This document shows positions 33,784 to 41,489 of a stretch of 64,000 bases of DNA, one piece after another (positions within the stretch are counted from its first letter, which is position 1; each line of letters begins with the position of its first letter). This stretch comes from Azophilus sp965220425. Its GTDB lineage: Bacteria > Pseudomonadota > Gammaproteobacteria > Pseudomonadales > Azotimanducaceae. The notes below the pieces were generated by a model. The model did not search any database. It was not told the origin of the DNA and saw nothing but the letters and a program-made list of their open reading frames with translations. The position numbers were made by a program, and so were the translations under genes. Where the stretch lies: contig OZ244830.1 in the NCBI GenBank assembly GCA_965220425.1, forward strand, positions 3,720,001 to 3,784,000, written 5' to 3'.

Positions 33784-34727
33784 CGACTTTCAAGGCGGCG
33801 CATGGCCTCGCTCATCAGCTCGGGAGAGCCCTCCAGATACCATTGCGTATCGGCAATGTGCACATGGCCCAGGTAGGTGGACAACACGGGCAGAAGGCGC
33901 TCAGGATCCTTCTCGCACCGGTACCAGTTCACCAATGTGCGGGTGGCGAACAGATGTCTAAAGTCATGCAGACGCGGTCCGTGGCTATCGTGCTCCCCAC
34001 GCAGGCCGATTTGGCGTGAGAGCGCGTAAAACGCGCGGTGGATCTGTCCACCGTCGAGCCGGTTCCCCCAACTGGAGACGAACAGGTAAGACGATACCGA
34101 ACGACCGGCCCAATGATGCTGCCGCCGGGCAATGTAGTCGGTAAGAACCTCGCAAGTCGAGCCATGCAACGGAACCAGGCGGGTTCTGCCGAACTTCGCC
34201 TCGCGCACCGTCAGTAGTGCGCTGTCGAGGTCGACATCGTTCAGCTTGAGATTGCGCGCTTCACCCAGGCGGAGACCGGTAACGCACAGGAGCCCGAACA
34301 GGCAGTAATAAACCCAAGGCAGCAGTGTGCCCCGCCGATAGCGGTGCGGCATGTGGAGGGCGGCCCCCAACAGCTTGCAGATCTCTTCATCGGAGTACAG
34401 ATACGGCTTTGCCCGTCTGGGTTGAAACGGCAGCAATCCGGGGGGCGGCACCTCCGTACGTGGATCGGTCGCTTGGCGATGCCGCGCGAAGGCGCGCACG
34501 TAGCCCAACCGCGCTGCCCATCGTGCCGGTTGAACGTGGCGTGGTTGTTGTGCCCAAGCAAGCGCCAGGGCTTGGGTAATGAAAGACGCCTGACGCTGTT
34601 CCAAGAACGTGACGAAGTCGAGCAATCCTCGACCGGCTTCACGCAGCTTGAACCCCAGATGACGTCGCATGTTCAAGTACTCGTGGACTGCCTCGCGAAG
34701 CGTGTTCATCGCACACCTCCCGGCCAA
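33765..34727 (-). CDS. RIT tyrosine recombinase B (inner element)
   Basis: 320 residues. Box I VTGLRLGEARNLKLNDVDL, box II LHDFRHLFATRTL, box III YLGHVHIADTQWYLEGSPEL. It overlaps recombinase A by 22 bp and C by 19 bp, so the three must be translated as a coupled unit. Confidence 0.94.
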   Translation of the reverse strand: MAGRCAMNTLREAVHEYLNMRRHLGFKLREAGRGLLDFVTFLEQRQASFITQALALAWAQQPRHVQPARWAARLGYVRAFARHRQATDPRTEVPPPGLLPFQPRRAKPYLYSDEEICKLLGAALHMPHRYRRGTLLPWVYYCLFGLLCVTGLRLGEARNLKLNDVDLDSALLTVREAKFGRTRLVPLHGSTCEVLTDYIARRQHHWAGRSVSSYLFVSSWGNRLDGGQIHRAFYALSRQIGLRGEHDSHGPRLHDFRHLFATRTLVNWYRCEKDPERLLPVLSTYLGHVHIADTQWYLEGSPELMSEAMRRLESRWEERS

Positions 34728-35944
34728 GGCAGGGCCAAGGTGCGTAGCGCCTCAAGATTGACCTTGGCATAGATTCTGGTGGTGTCGGGATGGCGATGAC
34801 CCAGCACGTCGCCGATCTCGCTGAGCGAGGCCCCCTGGCGCATCATCTCGGTGGACAACCCGTGACGAAACTGGTGAGCACCGCGCGTCGGCGCGTCGAT
34901 TCCGGCGCGTTCGAGCGAATGGCGAATCAACGAGCCGACGCCGTTGGGACCGAGAAATCCGCAAATGGGCGCCCTGACTCGAAGAAAAACGCGTCGACTG
35001 TCGCTGCATGGCCGACCATGGCGCAAGTAGTCCGCAATCGCCTGGCCGACATCATGGGACAAGGGAAATTCGTTGCGCATTCCTCCCTTCGTACGCACGT
35101 GCAGCGCCGCAGCACTCCAGTCAATGTCGTCGAGTTCGAGAAAGGCAACTTCACTCAAGCGCAGACCCAGTCTTGAAAGCAGCAACAAAATGGCGTAATC
35201 GCGGCGACCCATGGCGGTGGTGCGATCGATGTTGGTCAATAGCTGGTGAACTTGATCGACCGAAATCGCGCGGGGAATGGAATCCATCGACCAGTTCGCG
35301 ACGATGGGGACCGCGGCAACCAGATCCGCCACTCCCTCCTCACTACCGCGCGCGTAATGAAGAAAAGAGCGCAACGCGGTGGTCATGAGCTTGGCGCGCT
35401 TCCTGCTCATTCCCGGCACCCTGTGTTGAACGAATCCCACGACATCGCCGGCACGCAGATTCGAGAGGATCACCTGACTCGTGCCGAAGCGATACTCAAG
35501 GAAGGCGCGAACAAAAGGCACGTAACAAACTATTGTTGTCGGGGCCAGACCGCGCGCCTCCCGCAGATATTGCTCGTAGGCCAGCACGCAACGCTGAACC
35601 CCGGTCTCTCGGCGTGCCGGTATCGTCTCGGCGGGAATCACCGCCTCAAGGCGTAGGTAATCGATGAGATGCTTTAGCGCAGCCGGATCGCCAGGGTGAA
35701 GTCGCTGGCAACAAGCGCGGTATCGCAAATACTGCGCGGGATGATCGGAGTTTGTGCGGCTCAGCTCGATCTTCTCCTGCTTGAGCCATCGGCTGAACCC
35801 GGCTGCCAGCCGAATGCGCCGACAGATCGAGGAGCGCGCGTACCCTTGTCTGCTCGCAGCGTCCGCAAATCCCTCAAGCCAGGTTGTAAGTGGACCTTCC
35901 GGCACTTTAGACAGAACCACTTGGTGATTGATGACATGCTTCAC
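34706..35944 (-). CDS. RIT tyrosine recombinase A (inner element)
   Basis: 412 residues with the N-terminal SAM-like core-binding domain (YEQYLREARGLAPTTIVCYV). Boxes: SRLGLRLSEVAFLELDDIDW, AHQFRHGLSTEMM and VLGHRHPDTTRIYAKVN (Tyr nucleophile). First gene of the trio; its promoter must lie in 35945-36097 inside the element's right end. Confidence 0.94.
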   Translation of the reverse strand: MKHVINHQVVLSKVPEGPLTTWLEGFADAASRQGYARSSICRRIRLAAGFSRWLKQEKIELSRTNSDHPAQYLRYRACCQRLHPGDPAALKHLIDYLRLEAVIPAETIPARRETGVQRCVLAYEQYLREARGLAPTTIVCYVPFVRAFLEYRFGTSQVILSNLRAGDVVGFVQHRVPGMSRKRAKLMTTALRSFLHYARGSEEGVADLVAAVPIVANWSMDSIPRAISVDQVHQLLTNIDRTTAMGRRDYAILLLLSRLGLRLSEVAFLELDDIDWSAAALHVRTKGGMRNEFPLSHDVGQAIADYLRHGRPCSDSRRVFLRVRAPICGFLGPNGVGSLIRHSLERAGIDAPTRGAHQFRHGLSTEMMRQGASLSEIGDVLGHRHPDTTRIYAKVNLEALRTLALPWPGGVR

Positions 35945-36097
35945 GGTTGACTCCTTCCCCTTGCTTGGGGCTGATGAATGGAGTCTGGATTATGTCGTCA
36001 TGGATAGTCTGTCTGGCCGGTAGAATCAGGATAAGACCGCATCACAAGACATAGTCCTGCTGTCGATATAGTGCCGCCTATGTCGCTCGCGACATAG
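35945..36097. repeat. Inner RIT right end with repeated CGACATAG motifs
   Basis: The end contains GACATAGTCCTGCTGTCGAT (36048-36067), a repeat of the left tip. It also holds a short palindrome built of CTATGTCG and CGACATAG around 36078-36097. These are probable recombinase sites; the trio promoter should also be here. Confidence 0.6.
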
Positions 36098-36104
36098 TCG
36101 TCAC

Positions 36105-36317
36105 TCCGCGGCGATGGCGATCCTGCATGCCACAGGCGACATCCGGAAGGTGTCCCTGTGGCTCGGTCACGCGGACATCAGGACCACCGAAATGTACGTC
36201 CGGGCGAGCCCGGCCGAAAAGCTGGGAATCCTGGCAGCCAACACGCCGCCGTCCATCAGACCTGGGTCGTTCCCCGGTGTCAGGGACAGCTTGATGGCGC
36301 TGCTCAGCGGCAAGTGA
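36105..36317 (+). pseudogene. RIT recombinase C (outer), C-terminal part
   Basis: Continues exactly after the HVLRH break: SAAMAILHATGDIRKVSLWL then GHADIRTTEMYVRASPAEKL, supplying box III and the Tyr nucleophile. It runs to a stop at 36317. Joined to 31875-32654 it gives a complete recombinase of about 330 residues. Confidence 0.92.
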
Positions 36318-36326
36318 CTCCCGGTG

Positions 36327-36409
36327 TAATGCCGAGTGAAAGTGCCGCAGAGGCCCTCGTCCCGAAGCCTCTCGCGCTCCACTCGGCATTACTAACGTCT
36401 CGGCATTAA
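36327..36409. repeat. Outer RIT right terminal repeats
   Basis: TAATGCCGAG at 36328, then inverted CTCGGCATTA at 36382 and 36399, the mirror image of the left end. The outermost base pairs TTAATG/CATTAA define the edge at 36409. Confidence 0.8.
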
Positions 36410-36561
36410 AGGGGTAATCCAGAGCTCGACATTACGCCCTCGAAAGGAACCCCGAAGTTGCGGCACATGGGATTTCGGCACATGGCGGAATTCAAGTCGA
36501 TGCCGAACTCCGGCAAGTGCACCGCTTCGTTCTTGATGGCACGTTCCTGTTGCGGCGACAT
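36410..36561 (-). pseudogene. Zinc-ribbon protein gene, 5' part
   Basis: ATG at 36559-36561 with GGGAGGGA upstream. It reads MSPQQERAIKNEAVHLPEFG, then NSAMCRNPMCRNFGVPFEG with a first Cys pair, and ends 50 codons plus 2 bases later at the RIT edge. Joining base 36410 to base 29264 completes a Leu codon and continues in frame into the Cys-rich middle part at 28904-29264. This is therefore the true start of the interrupted gene. Confidence 0.75.
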
Positions 36562-36846
36562 CGTCGTGTCCCTCCCTGGACCGATGCATTAGACAAAACC
36601 CGTATCAGTCCGATATACCGCAAGATTTCGAAGATACGCGGCAGGTGCCGCAGAGTCAATCGAGCAGAAACGGAAAAAACGAATTCAGACAACTTGCCTT
36701 TTTAAAGATGTCCTTTGGGTTGTTATTGGCCCGGAAACGAAAAAACTAACTAATTTTCAACATCTTATAACTGGAAAATAGCGAAAACGACTGGACTCAG
36801 AAGTGCGCAAAACGGGGAAGTTATGCCACAAAATATGGAACGGCTA

Positions 36847-36923
36847 TGGCGCGCCCGGGAGGATTCGAACCCCCGACACCTGGGTTCGAAGCCCAGTGCT
36901 CTGTCCAGCTGAGCTACGAGCGC
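36847..36923 (-). tRNA. tRNA-Arg (anticodon TCG)
   Basis: Minus-strand cloverleaf. The acceptor stem GCGCTCG pairs with CGGGCGC, TA are positions 8-9 and the D arm begins GCTCAG. The anticodon arm is CTGGG-CTTCGAA-CCCAG giving anticodon TCG, and the T arm is GGGGG-TTCGAAT-CCTCC. The discriminator is G and CCA is encoded. Reads CGA codons. No integrase abuts it directly; the RIT edge is about 440 bp away. Confidence 0.96.
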
Positions 36924-36966
36924 GCGGGAAGAAGGGCGGGCATAGTGCAGAAATCGACTGGGCGAA

Positions 36967-37368
36967 TCAAGAATCAGCCAGCACGACAAAGTCGCACTTG
37001 GCACCGGTAGCCCGGCAAAGCTTCCTGTCCAGCGTAAGAAGCGGGCAGTCAAGGGCTTCGGCCAGCGCCACGTACCACGCATCGTGGCAGGTCAGATTGC
37101 CGCGCAATGCCCACACGCGGCCGGCGAAAGGCATGAAAGGAAAAAGGTCCATCTCCAGCCGCAGCAGGTCGCTTTGGGCGCCATTGGCTTCGAGCCGGGA
37201 AACCTCACCCGCGAGTTGCAGCCGACGCAAGATATTGCAGGTTTCCGCCAGCACCAGTTCCGGAGCGGCCAAGCCCCCATCCGACAGAGCCGATTCCGCC
37301 CATGCGCCTTCCCGGCCCGAGTCGACCAGAGCCGCCACGAGCACCGATGCGTCGACGACGGCAGTCAC
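36967..37368 (-). CDS. VapC-type PIN-domain toxin
   Basis: 133 residues: first Asp in TAVVDASVLVAALVDSG, Glu in LVLAETCNILRRL, Asp in LTCHDAWYVALAEAL and LLTLDRKLCRATG. A complete PIN active site. The ATG overlaps the antitoxin stop by 4 bp. Likely an RNase toxin, with tRNA or rRNA as typical targets. Confidence 0.93.
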   Translation of the reverse strand: MTAVVDASVLVAALVDSGREGAWAESALSDGGLAAPELVLAETCNILRRLQLAGEVSRLEANGAQSDLLRLEMDLFPFMPFAGRVWALRGNLTCHDAWYVALAEALDCPLLTLDRKLCRATGAKCDFVVLADS

Positions 37369-37601
37369 CGGCGATCTGCGTCTCGAGCACGAAGTATGCT
37401 CGACGGCTTTATGCGCACACCCGACGTTTCCTTGCGCCGGCGGACGTCCCGGAGCCAGGTATCAACCAAAGGTCTGGATGTTATTCGTTCCAGTTCGCAA
37501 CGCAGGTACTCCTGCATGGATTGACGCCGCTGTGCCGCTCGCAACGCAAGCTCATCGCGTACCTCTTCAGCTACGCCCCGGATGGTTATCTGCACCGTCA
37601 T
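37365..37601 (-). CDS. FitA-like antitoxin
   Basis: 78 residues from the ATG at 37599-37601; the longer frame to 37736 is not coding-like. VQITIRGVAEEVRDELALRA then RRQSMQEYLRCELERI is the ribbon-helix-helix pattern of FitA/VapB antitoxins. The C-terminal KETSGVRIKPSSILRARD tail should block the toxin active site. Partner of the VapC overlapping downstream. Confidence 0.88.
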   Translation of the reverse strand: MTVQITIRGVAEEVRDELALRAAQRRQSMQEYLRCELERITSRPLVDTWLRDVRRRKETSGVRIKPSSILRARDADRR

Positions 37602-37788
37602 GCAGGCATTTTGCAAGCATGGAAGGCATATCGCAAGCACGCTTTGGCTTTTGCCGGAATCCGTGCCGCATCGCCCGACCCCGCGACCCCTGCCGGGCAT
37701 TTTTCCCGACGATTGACCCGTTGACTGCGACGGCATCTAATGCCGCAACGCCAGAGCTTCAGACATCGGTACGGGGGTTGCGTGGTCG

Positions 37789-38610
37789 ATGGCGCACATC
37801 GTTGACGTTCTGATCGAGGAACGGGCCGAGCAACTCATGCAGCGCCCGCTGATCTGGCGCCTCGTACGCAAGTTACTGTATCCGGCGATCGGCTACCGGC
37901 AGGCTGTAGAGTTGATCGACCATGTCCAGGCAATGACGGGTCTGCAGGTTTTCGACTACATGAGCGAGCGGCTCGCGCTCGGGGTCGAGGCAAGCGGCCT
38001 GGACTACCTGCCGCGTAACGGCCCGGCCATCGTTGCGGCGAACCATCCTTCGGGAATCGCCGATGGCTTCGCCGTATTCGATGCCATCAAGCCGGTTCGC
38101 CGGGACCTGGTGCTGTTCGCCAACCGGGATGCGATACGGGCGGCGCCCGGCATGACGGACATGATTATCCCGGTAGAGTGGATGGAGGCGCGCCGCAACC
38201 ATGCGCGTAACAGGGAAACCGTCCGGCACATGGTCCGCGCCTTCCGGGACCGCAAGCTGGTGGTGATATTCCCGTCGGGGCGCCTGGCCCGTCCGACCCT
38301 TCGCGGCCTGGTGGAAAGGGAGTGGGTGACCGCTCCCGTCAACCTTGCCCAGCGCTTCGATTGCCCAATCCTGCCAATGCACATTACCGGGCGGAACTCG
38401 CTTTTCTACTACGTTCTCTATGCCATAAACACGGAATTGAAAGACATGACCCTGTTTCGGGAGTTACTGAACAAGGAGGGCGAGCGTTACCGCATCGACA
38501 TCGGCCAACCCATAGACCCCGCGGGCGACATCAAGCGCCTCACGGCCGGAATCCGGCACTTCGTCGCACATGAGATGGCCGCGGGCGCAGTCGAATTCAA
38601 GGCCGCTTGA
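37789..38610 (+). CDS. PlsC-like 1-acyl-glycerophosphate acyltransferase family
   Basis: 273 residues. The NHPSGIADG motif (about residue 84) corresponds to the NHx4D acyltransferase box with Asp at the expected spacing. VVIFPSGRLARPTLRG is the FPEGxxS-like box with Ser for Glu and an altered last position. ILPMHITGRNSLFYYV follows. It probably transfers an acyl chain onto lysophosphatidate or a related acceptor at the inner membrane. No transmembrane segment is obvious, and the gene is alone. Confidence 0.82.
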   Translation: MAHIVDVLIEERAEQLMQRPLIWRLVRKLLYPAIGYRQAVELIDHVQAMTGLQVFDYMSERLALGVEASGLDYLPRNGPAIVAANHPSGIADGFAVFDAIKPVRRDLVLFANRDAIRAAPGMTDMIIPVEWMEARRNHARNRETVRHMVRAFRDRKLVVIFPSGRLARPTLRGLVEREWVTAPVNLAQRFDCPILPMHITGRNSLFYYVLYAINTELKDMTLFRELLNKEGERYRIDIGQPIDPAGDIKRLTAGIRHFVAHEMAAGAVEFKAA

Positions 38611-38694
38611 GTAGCCGTCGGTTCGCGCGGCCATGTGCTGCAGGGTACGCACAGTCGTCGCCTGCATGCCGCGCCGGTTACGGCAATGCAGGGT

Positions 38695-39555
38695 TCAGGC
38701 GGTCGTTGCGACGAATGGACGAACTGCCTTTGATTCTTCGTCCCCGCAACTGGCAAGAGTCCAGACCGTCTCCGCTGATTTGCAGACGGCGACCTGCAAC
38801 GTCTCCTGGGGATCCGCAAAGGTCACCACGGCCTGGTCCTCGTCGCCCTCCACCTCCAGCAGCCGAAGGCCCGCCCGGCCTGCGAACCCCTCGGCAGCCT
38901 GTACCGGCTTGGGATAGCAGGCGCGGCCCCGGAGCTTTCCGGCGGGTAGCCCACCGGCTTCCACCTGAGTAACGAACGCTTCCATATCGTCCGGCGTTAC
39001 GCGCCCGTACAGCATCCCCTGGGGCAATACCAATACATTGGGTGCAAAACGGTGACCGCCCAGGTGGGTCGTCTGCCAGGCGCGTTCCCCGACCAGCTCC
39101 CGAAGCCGCCCGTACGCCGGCAGGCCGAACCGCGCGCAGCACGGGTCACGCCGACCGTTGGTGCAAACGAAATACCAGGGACCATCGATGGTTGCACCGA
39201 GAGTGGAATCCCGTACCAAGGCTTCGATGGGCGTCCGGGTCAGGTCGTCATAACCCGCCGTCCCGGACCCGAACGCGCGCAGTACGCCCTGATGGTGCAC
39301 CAGCAACCGGGTGTCGGAGCGGTCGATTTCCGGCTGACGGATCATCTGCGGGCGCGCTCTCAGTCCCGCGGCCCGCAGGGCGGCCATGCCTTCGGCCAGC
39401 CATCGCCGTACGCCACCGCCCAGATCGTTGTCGTCGACGGCCCTGGCTTTCCAGGCCAGCCGATACTCCAGCAGCAGCCAGACATCCACCACGCCGGCCG
39501 TGCCCAGCATCGGCTCGCCCGGATTCGCCTGGCTGCAATAGATCCGCTCGATCAT
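38695..39555 (-). CDS. Sucrase/ferredoxin-like family protein (thioredoxin-fold ferredoxin)
   Basis: 286 residues from the ATG at 39553-39555 (IERIYCSQANPGEPMLGTA). The frame is open to 39618 but then overlaps the next gene. The CTNGRRDPCCARFGLPAY block and THLGGHRFAPNVLVLPQG are characteristic of the Suc_Fer-like family, which carries a 2Fe-2S thioredoxin fold. Cys and His positions for a cluster are present. Physiological role unknown; probably electron transfer. It lies 31 bp from the membrane protein gene upstream. Confidence 0.85.
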   Translation of the reverse strand: MIERIYCSQANPGEPMLGTAGVVDVWLLLEYRLAWKARAVDDNDLGGGVRRWLAEGMAALRAAGLRARPQMIRQPEIDRSDTRLLVHHQGVLRAFGSGTAGYDDLTRTPIEALVRDSTLGATIDGPWYFVCTNGRRDPCCARFGLPAYGRLRELVGERAWQTTHLGGHRFAPNVLVLPQGMLYGRVTPDDMEAFVTQVEAGGLPAGKLRGRACYPKPVQAAEGFAGRAGLRLLEVEGDEDQAVVTFADPQETLQVAVCKSAETVWTLASCGDEESKAVRPFVATTA

Positions 39556-39586
39556 CGACACATTGAAACAGAAATCGCGGGCGGGG

Positions 39587-39958
39587 TCAGACCGCCGCCA
39601 GGACGAAAAATCCGCCAAGCAGCAGTGCCAGCAGGCAGATTCCGCGCATTGCCCAGGGCGGCCATCCCGGGACCCTGTCGAGCCACAGTTGCAGCCTGGC
39701 GGGGCTTATGAACAGAACCACAATACCGGAGAATACGGTGAGGGCCGCCAGAATCCGCATGGTCAGCGGAAAATTCGTCTGCTCCGCGACCAGGTACAAA
39801 GCCGCGCCCAATGCAAGCCGGACCGCCGCGGCCAGGTAGCGCAGCCTGTCGGTGAAGGTGACGCGCCCGACCATCCCCGCCATCCGCGTGGGCCAGCCGA
39901 TGCCGAACATGCCCACGCCGGCGATAACCAGGCCGAGCGCCAATACGAAATACGACAT
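39587..39958 (-). CDS. Small four-helix membrane protein
   Basis: 123 residues with hydrophobic spans VLALGLVIAGVGMFGI, YLAAAVRLALGAALYLV, MRILAALTVFSGIVVLFI and MRGICLLALLLGGFFVLAAV. Hypothetical. Probably in one operon with the sucrase/ferredoxin-like gene that follows 31 bp downstream. Confidence 0.75.
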   Translation of the reverse strand: MSYFVLALGLVIAGVGMFGIGWPTRMAGMVGRVTFTDRLRYLAAAVRLALGAALYLVAEQTNFPLTMRILAALTVFSGIVVLFISPARLQLWLDRVPGWPPWAMRGICLLALLLGGFFVLAAV

Positions 39959-40008
39959 CCGCTCATGCTACCTCATTGCGGTGTCGGTGTTTGGCGATCC
40001 GAGGCTCG

Positions 40009-40470
40009 TCAGCGCTTCGGCGAGATGGCCGTCCGCCTCGACTTCACCTTGCCGAGCACGATCGAGGACGAAGCATCCTTCACGGCCGGCAGGCTCAACA
40101 GTTCACCGTCGAGAAACTTGCCGAAAGACTCGAGGTCGGCGGCCACCACTTCAAGCACGAAATCCTCCGTCCCCGAGACCATATGGCAGGTTTGTACCTG
40201 CGGGTGGCCTGCAACCCAGTCCCGGAAATCGCGGGCGATGGCGGGATCCAGGCGGTCGATGCGCACGGCAACGAAAGCTTTTACGCCCTGCCCCAACGCC
40301 GCTTCGTTGAGACGCACCGTGAAACGCTCGATCACGCCGCTCGCCTGCAACGACTCGACCCGTCTCTGGCAGGCACTCGCCGATAGATTGACCCGCTGCG
40401 CCAGTTTGACCCAACTCGATCGACCGTCGCTTTCCAGTTCATGAAGTATATCAGCGTCGAACTTATCCAT
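40009..40470 (-). CDS. Lrp/AsnC-family transcriptional regulator
   Basis: 153 residues. N-terminal HTH: DKFDADILHELESDGR, SWVKLAQRVNLSASACQRRVESL. The C-terminal RAM effector domain includes VQTCHMVSGTEDFVLEVVAADLESF. It is divergent from the VOC dioxygenase-like gene with a 140-bp AT-rich spacer, so it probably controls that gene in response to an amino acid, plausibly an aromatic one. Confidence 0.95.
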   Translation of the reverse strand: MDKFDADILHELESDGRSSWVKLAQRVNLSASACQRRVESLQASGVIERFTVRLNEAALGQGVKAFVAVRIDRLDPAIARDFRDWVAGHPQVQTCHMVSGTEDFVLEVVAADLESFGKFLDGELLSLPAVKDASSSIVLGKVKSRRTAISPKR

Positions 40471-40610
40471 TGCGCAGTAATCTTGCTAAGAATATTCAAA
40501 TCGCTCCATTAAGCTGTGATTCTATACCCATTGGCGATGGAAAAGTCATGCACCCGGCGCGACGGATTGCCTAAACTGGCCGGGAGTCAATCGCCGGTCG
40601 GAGGCCATCC
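40471..40610. promoter_or_regulatory. Divergent lrp / VOC-gene promoter region
   Basis: 140-bp AT-rich spacer. The stretch GCAGTAATCTTGCTAAGAAT at 40476-40495 and its neighbourhood could bind the Lrp-family dimer, and TTAAGCTGTGATTCTAT (from 40509) resembles a -10 area. No precise box can be fixed by eye. Confidence 0.4.
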
Positions 40611-41240
40611 ATGTCGCATTTGAAGAAAGTCGATCACGTCTCCTACGCCGTCGAAGCCGGCAATATCGAGAAGTGGGCCTGGTTCCACATCGAGGTCGAG
40701 GGCGGTAGGCTCATCAAGCGTATCGACGATGCCCGCCCCGGCGATCGCGACAGCAGCATGAATATCTGGTGCATCGACTACGGCGACTTCGGCATCGCCC
40801 TCATCGAGGGCATCGACCGGGCGGAGAAGTCCCAGGTGACGACTTTCGTGGAGAAACACGGCGACCACTCCTGCCAGCACGTCGCCTACGACTGCTACGA
40901 CCTCGACGCCTTCGTCGCGCGCATGAAATCCATGGGCGGCCACCCGCGCGGCCAGGTGCTCGTGCAGGATGACGGCTTCGGTCTCCTCAAGCAGACCTTC
41001 GCCAAGGGTTATGCGTCCGGCCACGCCGGCGAGACTGCGTTTCCCGAGTACTGTCAGCGGCCCGTGAACGGGAGCGATTCCGAAAGGATCCAGATCACGT
41101 TTTCGAACAGGGCCGGCGGCGAGTTCTACCGGCAGGTGCAGGACGCGATCACCGCAGGCGATACGCAGCCCTTCTTCGATTTCAGCCGGATGCCCACGGA
41201 TTGGACGGTCCCGGCCGAGCAACCCGGGGGGCTCGGTTAG
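40611..41240 (+). CDS. VOC-family protein related to 4-hydroxyphenylpyruvate dioxygenase
   Basis: 209 residues, about the size of one HPPD half. The N-terminus KKVDHVSYAVEAGNIEKWAW and the metal-ligand region KHGDHSCQHVAYDCYDLDAF, then GHPRGQVLVQDDGFGLLKQTF, match the iron-binding half of HPPD. Candidate ligands are His9 (VDHVSYAV), His in CQHVAYD, and Glu in the C-terminal RIQITF region, where the usual E is not obvious. It could be a single-module dioxygenase or a decayed HPPD. It is divergent from an Lrp regulator, consistent with aromatic amino acid catabolism. Confidence 0.75.
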   Translation: MSHLKKVDHVSYAVEAGNIEKWAWFHIEVEGGRLIKRIDDARPGDRDSSMNIWCIDYGDFGIALIEGIDRAEKSQVTTFVEKHGDHSCQHVAYDCYDLDAFVARMKSMGGHPRGQVLVQDDGFGLLKQTFAKGYASGHAGETAFPEYCQRPVNGSDSERIQITFSNRAGGEFYRQVQDAITAGDTQPFFDFSRMPTDWTVPAEQPGGLG

Positions 41241-41257
41241 AGCCGGGCACGGCCAGG

Positions 41258-41350
41258 CTATCCGGTCCAGACAGGAATAAGGAGATAGGCGAGAAAAATC
41301 GCCATGGCCAGCAGGCTGGCGTGGTCGAAACGGGTCGTGAGCAAGGTCAT
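41258..41350 (-). CDS. Possible 30-residue membrane peptide
   Basis: ATG at 41348-41350: MTLLTTRFDHASLLAMAIFL ending AYLLIPVWTG. One hydrophobic helix and a stop at 41258. It is convergent with the VOC gene, and no further support is visible. The rest of 41241-41489 is empty. Confidence 0.3.
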   Translation of the reverse strand: MTLLTTRFDHASLLAMAIFLAYLLIPVWTG

Positions 41351-41489
41351 GTCCCGGAAGATAACGGCGATAACTTCGTTTGGGTAAGACCGATTGGCCA
41401 TATGGTTATGCCGAGCGGAACCAAGCGGCAGAAGTCTCCGGCGGTGCGTTGCCGCCGTCTGCCGGTATCCGACGTCCCGGTGGCCGGGT

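Larger units (their letters stand above)
32655..36097 (-). mobile_element. Inner RIT element, nested in the outer one
   Basis: 3443-bp element carrying its own recombinase trio on the minus strand. The sequence TCGTCAC occurs at both edges (32648-32654 and 36098-36104) and is a candidate target duplication. Near the left edge TATATCGACAGCACGACTAT (32655-) matches, inverted with two differences over 24 bp, 36047-36070. The right edge extends about 27 bp beyond that repeat and holds two further CGACATAG motifs. Confidence 0.88.
29265..36409 (+). mobile_element. Outer recombinase-in-trio (RIT) element
   Basis: 7145 bp including a nested second element; about 3.7 kb without it. Bounded by 30-bp inverted repeats TTAATGCCGAGTCGTTGGTA... 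(29265-29294) and its complement (36380-36409), differing at two positions. It encodes three overlapping tyrosine recombinases in one direction, the defining layout of RIT elements. Removing it exactly rejoins the zinc-ribbon gene in frame. Confidence 0.88.

Noticed and set aside
29265..36409. Prophage or integron
   Set aside because: Six recombinases but no phage structural genes, no attC array and no tRNA-linked att site; the trio layout and inverted ends fit RIT elements better.
36562..36846. Attachment site in the tRNA-Arg gene
   Set aside because: The RIT edge is more than 400 bp from the tRNA and no repeat of the tRNA 3' end was found at the element edges.
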